Assembly: GCA_014529385.2 (NCBI GenBank)
Contig: CM043942.1
Coordinates: 4,740,501 to 4,804,500 of the forward strand
DNA length: 64,000 nt
DNA from: Adiantum capillus-veneris
Taxonomy: Eukaryota; Streptophyta; Polypodiopsida; Polypodiales; Pteridaceae
Reading direction: 5' to 3'
Below are positions 34,351 to 46,200 of this stretch, piece after piece. Each line of letters opens with the position of its first letter. Position 1 is the first letter of the stretch. Below the pieces are notes generated by a model. That model saw nothing but the letters and a program-made list of their open reading frames with translations. It did no database searches and was not told the origin of the DNA. Both the position numbers and the translations under genes were made by a program.

Positions 34351-34906
34351 TCAAGTAAAGTTATAGTCAGCAAACAACTCTTCTCCTGCTTCAACTTGAC
34401 AAATAGTCTCAATGCATACATGGCCATATTCTTCTGACTTGATGTGTGAAGAGGTGCATTTATGCCAAGGTGGCAAATTTGGATCAAATGTATAGCGTAC
34501 GTTGGGACAGACATTTGTACTGTGAGAACTATTTATATAGCCCGACACGTTTCCTTCTTCTACACAACCAATAATGTATGATTGATCTTCCTCTTCTTCT
34601 ATGTTTGGATCCTCTAGAAGAGAATATTTATAAGCTCTTGGAAATATTTTGCATATCTTTTTCCAGTCTTGAAATCTATACTTATGCCTCCATAGTTTAG
34701 AATAGTCAAACCACTTTCCAGGGTAGTATGCACAAATAGCCCATAACCAGCTCCTTCAATACATGAAAGTCGCACTTCAAAATCCACACCGTTAATATGG
34801 AAAATTACATCTTTGGGAATAGGAAAAGTTGGTGTCCCAAAAGGATCTTCATGCCAATCATAGTGTGAAATACATCTAGATTTTATATCACTTAACTCCT
34901 TTGTGT
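34351..34906 (-). pseudogene. SET-domain (lysine methyltransferase-like) exon with one frameshift
   Basis: A TTCTTCTTTTTGCAG acceptor ends at 34907. The exon then encodes a SET start (E-G-A-G-Y-G-L-F-V, G-L-T-I-L-N-Y-G-G). Near 34690 the frame shifts by one base in GGAGGCAT and continues (H-K-Y-R-F-Q-D-W-K-K) to Y-I-N-S-S-H-S-T-N-V-C-P-N-V and the closing G-E-E-L-F-A-D-Y-N. The usual N-H-S-C pocket motif is disturbed, while the catalytic-type D-Y is kept. SET enzymes transfer methyl groups from S-adenosylmethionine to lysines of histones or other proteins. The exon lies between the second FCP1-like gene and the ParB-methyltransferase gene, on the same strand. Decay versus assembly indel is unresolved. 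Confidence 0.6.
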
Positions 34907-34969
34907 CTGCAAAAAGAAGAAAATATTATGCATAAAATAATGACAATATCAAAGAAAGATATCATTATT

Positions 34970-37450
34970 TTATAGTCCAATAGGTCCATTGTATGGAAGA
35001 CTTAGAGTGCCTCTTACATGGTGCCTCCAAGGTTTCCAAAAAATAAAATCATTGGAAAAAAAAGGCCACTGTGTCTCCAATCTATTGCCCATTTGAAGCA
35101 TAGAGAGAACCAAGGTCCACCACTTGTCCAAGCTAGACATGGAGCATTGACACAAGATCCAACACTTATCCAAGAACCCTATAGTATATGTGGTAACATG
35201 GGATGCATTGATGCAACAAAAGTAGTCTAGCCTCCTCATCCATCTCTTTTTTCTTGTAGCCTAGAGGGATTAGTTTCAAGGTCTATCACTAGTCAAAAAC
35301 TACACATAGAACATTGATACAAGGTTCCACCACATGTGAAACCTATCATCTCTAGTAGCATGGATGGTTTGATATCAAGGTTCATCGCGTGTCCTACCTA
35401 TACTCTATTGTAGCATATAGATTCTGGTTTGGTGGTACTACACTTGTCCAAACTTGGCTTGTTGTTGATATCTGGAGGTAATCAAGGGTCCTCCACTTGT
35501 CCAAGTTAGGCATATAAAACAATTGCAAGGTCCACCATGTGTACAACATATGATTGATTATAGCATGCATGGTCTTATTTCATGGGCAACCATCTTCTCT
35601 CCAACATGTGTCCAACCTCGGCTCCATTGAAGCATGGAGAGAAGCAAGGTCCACCACTTATCAAAGCTATTATTTTCTCCAGTGCTTTCAAAACCCATAA
35701 TACGTTGTACATGGGGGGGGGGGATTCTTGTTTCAAGGTCCACCCCTTGGCTAAGATTGGATCCATTGAAACATAAAGAGAAGCAAGCTCTACCATTTGT
35801 CCAAGCTAGGAGCCATTGAAACATGAAAACCCCATAATATGTTGTATACGAGGGGTGTTTTTCAAGGTCTACCACTTGTCTAAGCTATGGTCCATTGGAA
35901 CATGGAGAGAAGCAAAGCTCCACCACTTTTCTAAGCTAGGATCCATTGAAACATGGAGAGAAGCAAGCTCCATTGTTTGTCTAAGCTAGGCTCCATTGGA
36001 ACATGGAGAAAACAAGCTCCACCACTTGCCTATTATTGCATAGAGATTCTGGTTTGAAGGTCCACCACTTGTCCAACCTTGCCTTCATGTATGGAGATAA
36101 TCAAGAGTGCAATGCTTCTCTAAGCTAGGGACATAAAAGAGTTTCAAGGTCCACTACATATACGATCTATGATGGGTTGTAGCATGGGAGGTTTCATTTT
36201 AAGGTTGACCACTTCTCCAGCTCCGCTTGTCCAACCTCAGATCCATTGAAGAATGGAGAATAAAGGTGTACCAACTCTCCAAAATAGGCAGGACAATCTC
36301 TATAAAACCCATGAATTGTTAATATATGCTATGCTGTGGAGTTTTGTTTGAAGTTCCACTCCTTATCCAAGCTACAATCCATTGAAGCATGGAACTAAGT
36401 AAGATATATCTCTAGTCCAAGATAGGATCCATTGAAACATAGAGAGAATCAAGGTCCACCACTTGTCCAAGCTATGCATGGGTAATTGATATAAGGACCA
36501 CTACGTTTTCACCTATACTATGCTCTATCATGGATGGTTTCATATCCTACCAATTTTCCAACCTATTTAGTAGGTTGTATTATGGGGGTTTGGTTTCAAG
36601 GTACTTCACTTGTCTGAGGTGGGTTCCATTGAACCATGGAGAGAAACTATGTCTACCACTTGTCCGAAATATGCTCCTTTAAAACATAAAAACAAGGTCC
36701 ACCACTTGTCCAAGCTAAAGTTTCTCTCCATTGAAGCATGGAGAGAAACAAGGTCTACCACCTGTCCAAAATATGCTCCATTGAAACATAAAAGCAAGGT
36801 CCACCACTTGTCCAAGCTAATATAACAAATGGGTGTTGGTTACAAGGTGTACCACACTTGTCTAAACTAGTCTTCATGCAAGGTCTACCACATGTCCAAG
36901 CTATATGAGCTTGTTTTGAAGGTCTACCACACCTCTTGAAATTAGGATCCATGTAAGGTCCACCTTTTGTCAAGCTATGCATTTAATGAGTACTAAAACT
37001 AAGTAAATTGCAGTACTTAAATACCTTTCCAAGCTCATTAAGATTTTGGTCTCTAAGGCCGGCCACCACATGTCTAATCTATGCTCTAATTGATTACTTA
37101 TGCTATTTCTCTCAAAGTCCAAACATAAGCTCCCTTCTAGCAAGGTTAGTTTAAATTTAGGCTCCAGCACCTGTCTAAGCTAGGTTCAATTTATGAAGCA
37201 TCACCATTTAACCATGCTACGATCTAATGTATCATATCAAGGGGGTATTGATAAAAGGTCCAAAACTTATTGAGTTCAAGCTCTTAAGTAATTAAGTCTT
37301 TGTGAGTATTAAATGTTTTAGTTTTAGTCTACAGATCCACCATTCAAAAACTCAAGTAATTTACTATTTACATTCAAACCTTGAATGCTTGAGATAAAAA
37401 ATACAAGCTCAATCAATACTATATAAAGCAAAATCTAACATTAAGAGTAT
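34970..37450. repeat. Diverged right-arm satellite
   Basis: Irregularly spaced cores as GGTCCACCACTTGTCCAAGC and dyads TCCATTGAAACATGGA, mostly between 35100 and 36990. There is a short clean duplication at 36610-36820 (a ~115-bp unit twice). From 36990 to 37450 no clear repeat or gene remains. Confidence 0.75.
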
Positions 37451-37454
37451 CAAA

Positions 37455-40150
37455 TCAGTAACAAGAAACACTAACATGCACAAGAAACTCAAAACATACG
37501 TGTCTCCATTTCCAAAAAGTCCTCCATTGACAGAGGATGGTGTTGTTGTTGTTCTTCTTCTCTTTGTGGAGAGCACTCCTCTGTAACAGGCACAATGTCG
37601 CCTGATTGCGAAGTGGATTGTTGAAGTCCAGCCATTTTTCTATATCTTCATGAGACTTAACAAAGTCTAGCAGCATGGTCTCCATGCTTTTTGCCTCCTC
37701 CACACTATCAATTAAGCAGATGACTTCTTTTTTCTGTTGTATTCCTTCTTGTGCAACCAAGGAGCCATCACCAAAAACATCAACAAGCTTGCGGTCTTCA
37801 AAACAATATGTACGAATGTAGTGCTTGACCAAAGCTCTTTTTTTGGCCTCCAAATATTGCAAATCTGACATATCGTTATCTGCTACTTGAAGAAGAGAAC
37901 AATCAATTGGCATGGGATGTTCCTCTGATCTTCTTCTCAGGTCTTCAAATGCATTCCTTGTCCCAAGAAGGCAATAACTGTTAGGAATTGAATTGCTCCT
38001 TTGCAAGGAGCTGATGGAAAGTGATGCAATGCACCACAACAATGGTAGCTCAAATTATCTCCCATGGCGTGAAAGGCACATTGCAATTTTGTGAAGTTAG
38101 TGAAATCCACAAATGCAAGAAAGACAAATCCAGGATCTGTTGACCCTCCAGCAATAGCCAAGATCCCATCCAAAGCATTGTTAAATGTCTCCTCACTCCA
38201 CTTCAAATTGCCTCCAACGTTTTTTTGTCATATCTAAAACACATAAGCCAATAGGCACTTTATTATTGAAGTGGCGCATCAAGTAGAGATTGCCTTCCAT
38301 TTGTAGGCTCACCACATAGATTGACCATGGCAAATCTCTAGGCTCAGTTTTCTCCTTTTGAAGGTGAATTGCCCATTGCATGTATTTTATTGCTCCATCT
38401 GGAAAAGCCATTTTCTTTGTTCCACGCGTCAAACTAGATCTGATCCATTCCTCGCATAGCATTAAAATTGTTTTATAAACAACATCATTGATGTTATACA
38501 TTTTGACCACCTCCTCCCAGTCTTTACATGGTGAAGACTCATTCAAATTGTTGAAGCCTTCAAGAAGTGCATCTTGAATCAATTTGTCTTGCTTCAACTG
38601 CTTGATTCGATCATACATGTCAGTTGCATCACCATCCTTTGCACTCTTTGACAGTAAAATCTTCTCATCTCTAATCTCTTCTTGAATAGTCTTTACCTCT
38701 GATTCCTCAAGGCCACAAAGATATCTAAATACAGTTGTTGGGGGTTTCTTATTCTCCTCTTCTAGATTTTCAATGATTTCTATCCAGCAATCATAAACTA
38801 AATCAGAGTAGGTGACCATGTGTGCCTGTTTAGCAATCCAACTTGCTGCTGCACTCATTCTTGCCAATCGAAGAAAACCTAAAAAGAAATAGAGAAATAA
38901 TTAAACTATGAGCAAGATTTGTTAATTAAACACTATCAAAAAGACAAAGAAAATAACTTACATCCCATCCGGCACGAGATGCATGTCCCTCTGCAATTCC
39001 ACTTGCTGCCTTTGGTGGTCGTCCTGCGAAGATCCATTGACTCCGTAAATGTCTCAATATTTGGCTGTAAGGTTGCTTGACATACAATGCCTGAGCCTCC
39101 TCATTTGCAATGGCAGATATAGCAGTTGCAACAAATGGAGGAGCATTCACAACAATGCGAGCCTTTCTAAATTTATACACGCTAATCAGTCTTTCAAAAT
39201 CTCTTTGTTGTTTTGTTCATTGTGAAGCAAAACTTTTGCAGCATAGATTGAATGCTGCCCATCAAGAATCCAATAATGATAATCTTTAATTTTTTGCTCC
39301 TCTACCTCTTCTACTGCCAAAGGAGTCCCCTTCTTTGATTTTGCATTTCGAACAGGCATCAAATATGCACATGCTGCAGGCTTGGTCGTACTCCGTGAAA
39401 ATCCAAATAACACACTTTCAGCGTGTTTTTTATCCATAATACGTGCATTATAGTGATCAGGAGCAAGCCAACAATTTTGAATAGGGATATCAAATTCCCT
39501 ATATTGGAAAGGAAAATAATTTATGTACTTATTCATTCCACCTGTATCTTTTTCTTGTCCTTTCATGGCCTCAGCTTCTAAAACATCTGGATCCACAATT
39601 CTCATCTTTGACATTGAACCCTCTGTTGATGAGGATGCCAAAGATGCCTTGTCTACATCCAAAATGGAGCTAGTTCGCTTAGCTTCTACTTTCTGCACTT
39701 TTGCTTGCTTCTTTGTGGATGGTGGTCGTGAAGCTTTCACCTTTTTTCGTTGTAGTGTGGCAATGATGGAGCTTTGAAGTTGATCTGCTGTGATATTTGG
39801 ATTTGATTCTGCAAACTTCCATCCTCGAGAAAACATTGTCTCTTCTTTGTTTCTAGACATGCGCTCCAATGCATATGCTCCTGGAGATAGTTGAAATTCT
39901 AGATTCATTGGAACTAGAATGTCAATGCATTCCACTCTGGATGACTATCAACTACAGAGACAGATGCTTCCACAACTTGTCCAACATCTCTCAAACAAGC
40001 TGTCATTATCCTTTTTGGCAATAAATAGATGCACCTTATGAAATTGTGCACCCTCTATACCATGTATGTCCAAATACCATTTCTAAGATCATGCAAGTAT
40101 AGTCAACTGAGACAGCAACCCTTGCAACCTTTTTTTTGGAGCATCTTTCC
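37455..40150 (-). pseudogene. ParB-like domain fused to DNA N6/N4-methyltransferase-like domain
   Basis: The exon at 39935-39186 has a Lys-rich linker and a ParB/DGQHR-type fold: W-L-A-P-D-H-Y-N-A-R then W-I-L-D-G-Q-H-S-I-Y-A-A. After a frame slip in an A-run (about 39207) it continues to a GAT|GTAAGT donor (38962/38961). An 83-nt intron ends at 38879. The 38867-38193 block holds a helical region and a strand I-G-L-C-V-L-D-M-T-K where methyltransferases carry D-P-P-Y. Another slip (A7, about 38218) leads to G-F-V-F-L-A-F-V-D-F, then a slip in GGG (about 37973). The last block has L-V-K-H-Y-I-R-T-Y plus L-V-D-V-F-G-D-G-S-L, a motif-I-like AdoMet site. Weak coding signal extends upstream to a TTTTTTCAG near 40152. 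ParB-methylase fusions are known in phage and bacteria. Substrate here is unknown. Confidence 0.5.
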
Positions 40151-40209
40151 TGAAAAAAAAAAACAAATGTTATTTTAACATATACTTTTTTGTAATGGAT
40201 TAAGTTTGT

Positions 40210-43200
40210 GTGAATACAAGTTCCACCACTTGTTCAAGCTAGATCTAAGCAAGTATACATAGTGATCATTTAAGCTAGTAAACTAAGGGAAGGGAGAAGT
40301 AAGGTCCACCACTTGTCCAAGCTTAGCTCTAGACAACATGGAGAGATTGGAGGTCTACTAATTGTCTAATATAGGCTAACTTATATTGAAACATAGAGAG
40401 AAGCAAAGGTCCACCACTTGTCCAATCTAGGGTCCATTGAAACATGGAGAGAAGGATGCTCCACCATTTGTCCAAAATAGGCTCCATTGAAACATGAAGA
40501 GAACAAGATGCACCATGTCTTTGAGATGCTAGGCTCCATTGAAATACCTTAAACCCATGATATTTTTGTATATGTGGGGTTTAAATTCAAGGTCCACCAC
40601 TTGTCCAACCTATTATCCCTAGTAGCATGAGTGGGTTGGTCTCAAGATTCACCACTTTTCCACTCTATGTCATTATATTAAGAAGATCTGGGTGTTAAGG
40701 TCCACCACTTGTCCAACCTATAAGGCTATATCTTAAATGGTATTATTTACCACCACTTGGAATGCACATGATGGGTTTTACATAGGGGTACGGTTCCAAG
40801 GTCCACCACTTGTCCAAGCTAACTCTATTGAAACATAGAGAGAATCAAAGGTCCACCACTTGTCCAAGCTAGGCTCCATTGAAACATGGAGAGAAGGATG
40901 CTCCACCATTTGTCCAAGCCAGGTTGATTGAAACATGAAGAGAAGCAAGCTGCACCATGTCTCCAAAATGCTAGGCTCCATTGAAATATCTTAAACCCAT
41001 GATATTTCGTACATGGGGGGTTTACATTCAAGGTCCACCACTTGTCCAACCTATTATCACTAGTAGCATGAGTGGTTTGATGTCAAGATTCACCACTTTT
41101 CTACTCTATGTCATTATATTAAGAAGATCTGGGTGTTAAGGTCCACCACTTGTCCAACCTATAAGGCTATATTAAAGGGTATTCTTTCTCACCACTTGGA
41201 TGACCATGATAGGTTTTATGGGGGGGTTTGGTTCCAAGTTCCACCACTTGTCCAAGCTAACTCTATTGAAACATAGAGAGAAGCAAAGGTCACCACTTGT
41301 CTAAGCTAGGTCCATTGAAACATGGAGAGAAGGATGCTCCACCATTTGTCCAAGATAGGGCTTTGAAACATGAAGAGAAGCAAGCTGCACCATGTCTCAA
41401 GATGCTAAGATCCATTGAAATACCTTAAACCCATGATATTTTGTACATGGGGAGTTTACATTCAAGGTCCACCACTTGTCCAACCTATTATCTCTAGTAC
41501 ATGAGTGGTTTGGTCTGAAGATTCACCATTTTCCACTCTATGTCATTACGTTAGAAGATCTGGGTGTTAAGGTCGACCACTTGTCCAACCTATAAGGGTA
41601 TATCTTAAAGGGTATTTTTCTCACCACTTGAAATGTCCATGATATGTTTTTACATGGGGTTTGGCTCCAAGGTCCACCACCTTCCAAGCTAACTCTATTG
41701 AAACATAGAGAGAAACAAAGGTCCACCACTTGTCCAAGCTAGCTCCATTGAAACATGGAGAGAAGGATCCTCTACCATTTGTCGAAGCTAACTCTATTGA
41801 AACATGGGGGTTTACATTCAAGGTCCACCACTTGTCCAACCTTTTAAACGCTAGTAGCATGAGTGGTTTGGTCTCAAGATTCACCACTTTTTACTTGTCA
41901 ATTATATTAGAATATTTGGGTGTTAAGGTCCACCACTTGTCCAACTATAAGGTATAATTTAAGGGTTTTTCTTTCTCACACACATTGGAGTGACCCATGC
42001 ATAGGTTTTACATGGGGGTTTTGTTTCAAGGTCCACCACTTGTCCAAGCTAACTCTATTGAAACATAGAGAGAATCAAAGGTCCACCCATTGTCCAAGCT
42101 AGGGTCCATTGAAACATGGAGAGAAGGATGCTCCACCATTTGTCCAAGATAACTCCATTGAAACATGAGAGGAAGCAAGCTACACCATGTCTCCAAGATG
42201 CTAGGCTCCATTGAAATACCTCAAACCATGATATTTTTACATGGGGGTTTACATTCAAGGTCCACCACTTGTCCAACCTATTATCTCTAGTAGCATGAGT
42301 GGTTTGGTCTCAAGATTCACCATTTTTCACTCTATGTCATTCTATTAAGAATATATGGGTGCTAAGGTCCACCACTTGTCCAACCTATAAGGCCATATCT
42401 TAAACTTTATTCTTTCTCACCACTTGGAGTTACCAAGATAGGTTTTACATGGGAGTTTGGTTCCAAGGCCCACCACTTGTCCAAGCTAACTCTATTGAAA
42501 CATAGAGAGAAGCAAAGGTCCACCACTTGTCCAAGCTAGGCTCCATTGAAGCATGGAGAGAAGGATGCTCCACCATTTGTCAAGATAGGCTCCATTGAAA
42601 CATGAAGGGAAGCAATCTGCACCATGTCTCCAAGATTCTAGGATCCATTGAAATACCTTAAACCCACGATATTGTTTACATGTGGGGTTTAACGTCAAGG
42701 TCAGTCCACTTTTCCAAGCTATTATCACTAGTAGCACTAGTGGTTGGGTCTCAAGATTTACCACTTTTCCACTCTATGTCGTTATATTATGAAGATCTAG
42801 GTTCTAAGGTCGACCACTTGTCCAACCTATAAGGCTAGATCTTAAAGGGTATTATTTCTCACCACTTGGAATGACCATGATATGTTTTACATGGGGGTTT
42901 GGTTTCAAGGTCCACCACTTGTCCAAGCTAACTCTATGGAAACATAGAGAGAAGCAAGGTCCACCACTTGTCCAAGCTAGGCTCCCTGAGACAATTTAGA
43001 GAAGGATGATCCCCCATTGGTGGAAGATAGGCTTCATTGAAACATGAAAAGAAGCAAGTTGCACCATGTCTCCAAGATTCTAGCTCCATTGAAATACCTT
43101 AACCCACGATATTGTTTACATGTGGGGTTTTACGTCAAGGTCAGTCACTTTTCCAAGCTATTATCCTAGTAGCATGAGTGGTTTGGTCTCAAGATTCACC

Positions 43201-46200
43201 ACTTTTCCACTCTATGTCATTATATAAAGAAGATCTAGGTGTTAAGGTCGACCACTTGTCCAACCTATAAGCGTATATCTTAAAGGGTATTCTTTCTCAC
43301 CTTGAAATGTCCATGATATGTTTTACATAGGGGTTTAGTTCCAAGGTCCACCACTTATCCAAGCTAACTTTTTTTTCTCATAGAGAGAAGCAAAGGTCCA
43401 CCACTTGTCCAAGCTAGGCTCCATTTGAAACATGGAGAGAAGGATGCTCCACCATTTGTCGAAGCTAACTCTATTGAAACATGGAAGGTTTACATTCAAG
43501 GGTCCACCAGTTGCCCAACTATTAACGCTAGTAGCATGAGGGGTTTGGTCTCAAGATTCACCACTTTTTCACTCTGTGTTATTATATTAAGAATATTTGG
43601 GTATTAAGGTCCACCACTTGTCCAACCTATAAGACTATATCTTAATGGTTATTCTTTCTGACCACTTGGAGTGACCATGAAAGGTTTTACATGGGGGTTG
43701 GTTCCAAGGTCCACCACTTGTCCAAGCTAACTCTATTCAAACATAGAGAGAAGCAAAGGTCCACCACTTGTCTAAGCTAGGGTCTATTGAAACATGGAGA
43801 GAAGGATGCTCCACCATTTGTCCAAGATAGACTCCATTGAAACATGAAGAGAAGCAAGCTGCACCATATCTCCAAGATTCTAGACTCCATCGAAATACCT
43901 TAAACCCACGTTATTTTGTACATGGGGAGTTTACATTCAAGATCAACAATTTGTCCAACCTATTATCGCTAGTAGCATGAGTGGTTTGCTCTCAAGATTC
44001 ACCACTTTTCCACTCTCTATCATTATATTAAGAATATTTGGGTGTTAAGGTCCACCACTTGTCCAACCTATAAGACTATATCTTAATGGTTATTCTTTCT
44101 CACCCTTGAAAGACTATATCTTAATGGTTATCCCTAGCTATTATGCTAGTAGCGTGAGTGGTTTGGTCTCAAGATTCACCACTTTTATTAAGAATATGTG
44201 GGTGTTAAGGTCCACCACTTGTCCAACCTATAAGGCTACATCTTAAAGGTTATTCTTTCTTACTACTTGGAGTGACCATGATAGGTTTTACATGGGGGTT
44301 TGGTTCCAAGGTCCACCACTTGTCCAAGCTAACTCTATTGAAACATAGAGAGAAGCAAAGGTCCACCCCTTGTCTAAGCTAGGGTCCATTGAAACATGGA
44401 GAGAAGGATGCTCCACCATTTGTCCAAGGTAGGCTCCATTGAAACATGAGGAGAATCAAGGTGCACCATGACTCCAAGATGCTAGGCTCCATCGAAAAAC
44501 ATTAAACCCATGATATGTCGTAGATGAGGGGTTTACATTCAAGGTCCAACACTTGTCCAAGCTATTATTGGTAGTAGCCTGAGTGGTTTGGTCTCAAGAT
44601 TCACCATTTTTCCACTCTATGTCATTATATTAAGAATATGCGCCTGTTAAGTCCACCACTTGTCCAACCTATAAGGCTACATCTTAAAGGTTATCTTTAT
44701 TACCACTTGGAGTGACCATGATAGGTTTTACATGGGGGTTTGGTTCCAAGGTCCACCACTTGTCCAAGCTAACTCTATTGAAACATAGAGAGAACAAAGG
44801 TCCACCACTTGTCCAAGCTAGGGTCCATTGAAACATGGAGAGAAGGATGCTCCACCATTTGTCCAAGATAGGCTCCATTGAAACATGACGAGAAGCAAGC
44901 TGCACCATGTCTCCAAGATGCTAGGCTCCATCGAAATACATTAAACCCACGTTATTTCGTAGATGAGGGGTTTACATTCAAGGTCCACCACTTGTCCAAG
45001 CTATTATTGCTAGTAGCCTGAGTGGTTTGGTCTCAAGATTCACCACTTTTATTAAGAATATGTGGGTGTTAAGGTCCACCACTTGTCCAACCTATAAGGC
45101 TACATCTTAAAGGTTATTCTTTCTTACTACTTGGAGTGACCATGATAGGTTTTACATGGGGGTTTGGTTCCAAGGTCCACCACTTGTCCAAGCTAACTCT
45201 ATTGAAACATAGAGAGAAGCAAAGGTCCACCCTTGTCTAAGCTAGGGTCCATTGAAACATGGAGAGAAGGATGCTCCACCATTTGTCCAAGTTGGCGCCA
45301 TTGAAACATGAGGAGAAGCAAGGTGCACCATGTCTCCAAGATGCTAGGCTCCATCGAAAAACATTAAACCCACGATATGTCGTAGATGAGGGGTTTACAT
45401 TCAAGGTCCACACTTGTCCAAGCTATTATTGCTAGTAGCCTGAGTGGTTTGGTCTCAAGATTCACCACTTTTCCACTCTATGTCATTATATTAAGAATAT
45501 GCGCGTGTTAAGGTCCACCACTTGTCCAACCTATAAGGCTACATCTTAAAGGTTATTCTTTATTACCACTTGGAGTGACCATGATAGGTTTTACATGGGG
45601 GTTTGGTTCCAAGGTCCACCACTTGTCCAAGCTAACTCTATTGAAACATAGAGAGAAACAAGGTCCACCACTTGTCCAAGCTAGGGTCCATTGAAACATG
45701 GAGAGAAGGATGCTCCACCATTGTCCAAGATAGGATCCATTGAAACATGACGAGAAGCAAGCTGCACCATGTCTCCAAGATGCTAGGCTCCATCGAAATA
45801 CATTAAACCCACGATATTTCGTAGATGAGGGGTTTACATTCAAGGTCCACCACTTGTCCAAGCTATTACTGCTAGTAGCCTGAGTGGTTTGGTCTCAAGA
45901 TTCACCACTTTATTAAGAATATGTGGGTGTTAAGGTCCACCACTTGTCCAACCTATAAGGCTACATCTTAAAGGTTATTCTTTCTTACTACTTGGAGTGA
46001 CCATGATAGGTTTTACATGGGGGTTTGGTTCCAAGGTCCACCACTTGTCCAAGCTAACTCTATTGAAACATAGAGAGAAGCAAAGGTCCACCCCTTGTCT
46101 AAGCTAGGGTCCATTGAAACATGGAGAGAAGGATGCTCCACCATTTGTCCAAGGTAGGCTCCATTCAAAACATGAGGAGAAGCAAGGTGCACCATGTCTC

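Noticed and set aside
39950-39990. Near-core CCACAACTTGTCCAAC inside the ParB gene as origin of the satellite
   Set aside because: A single near match in a coding region is too little evidence to claim the satellite arose from it.
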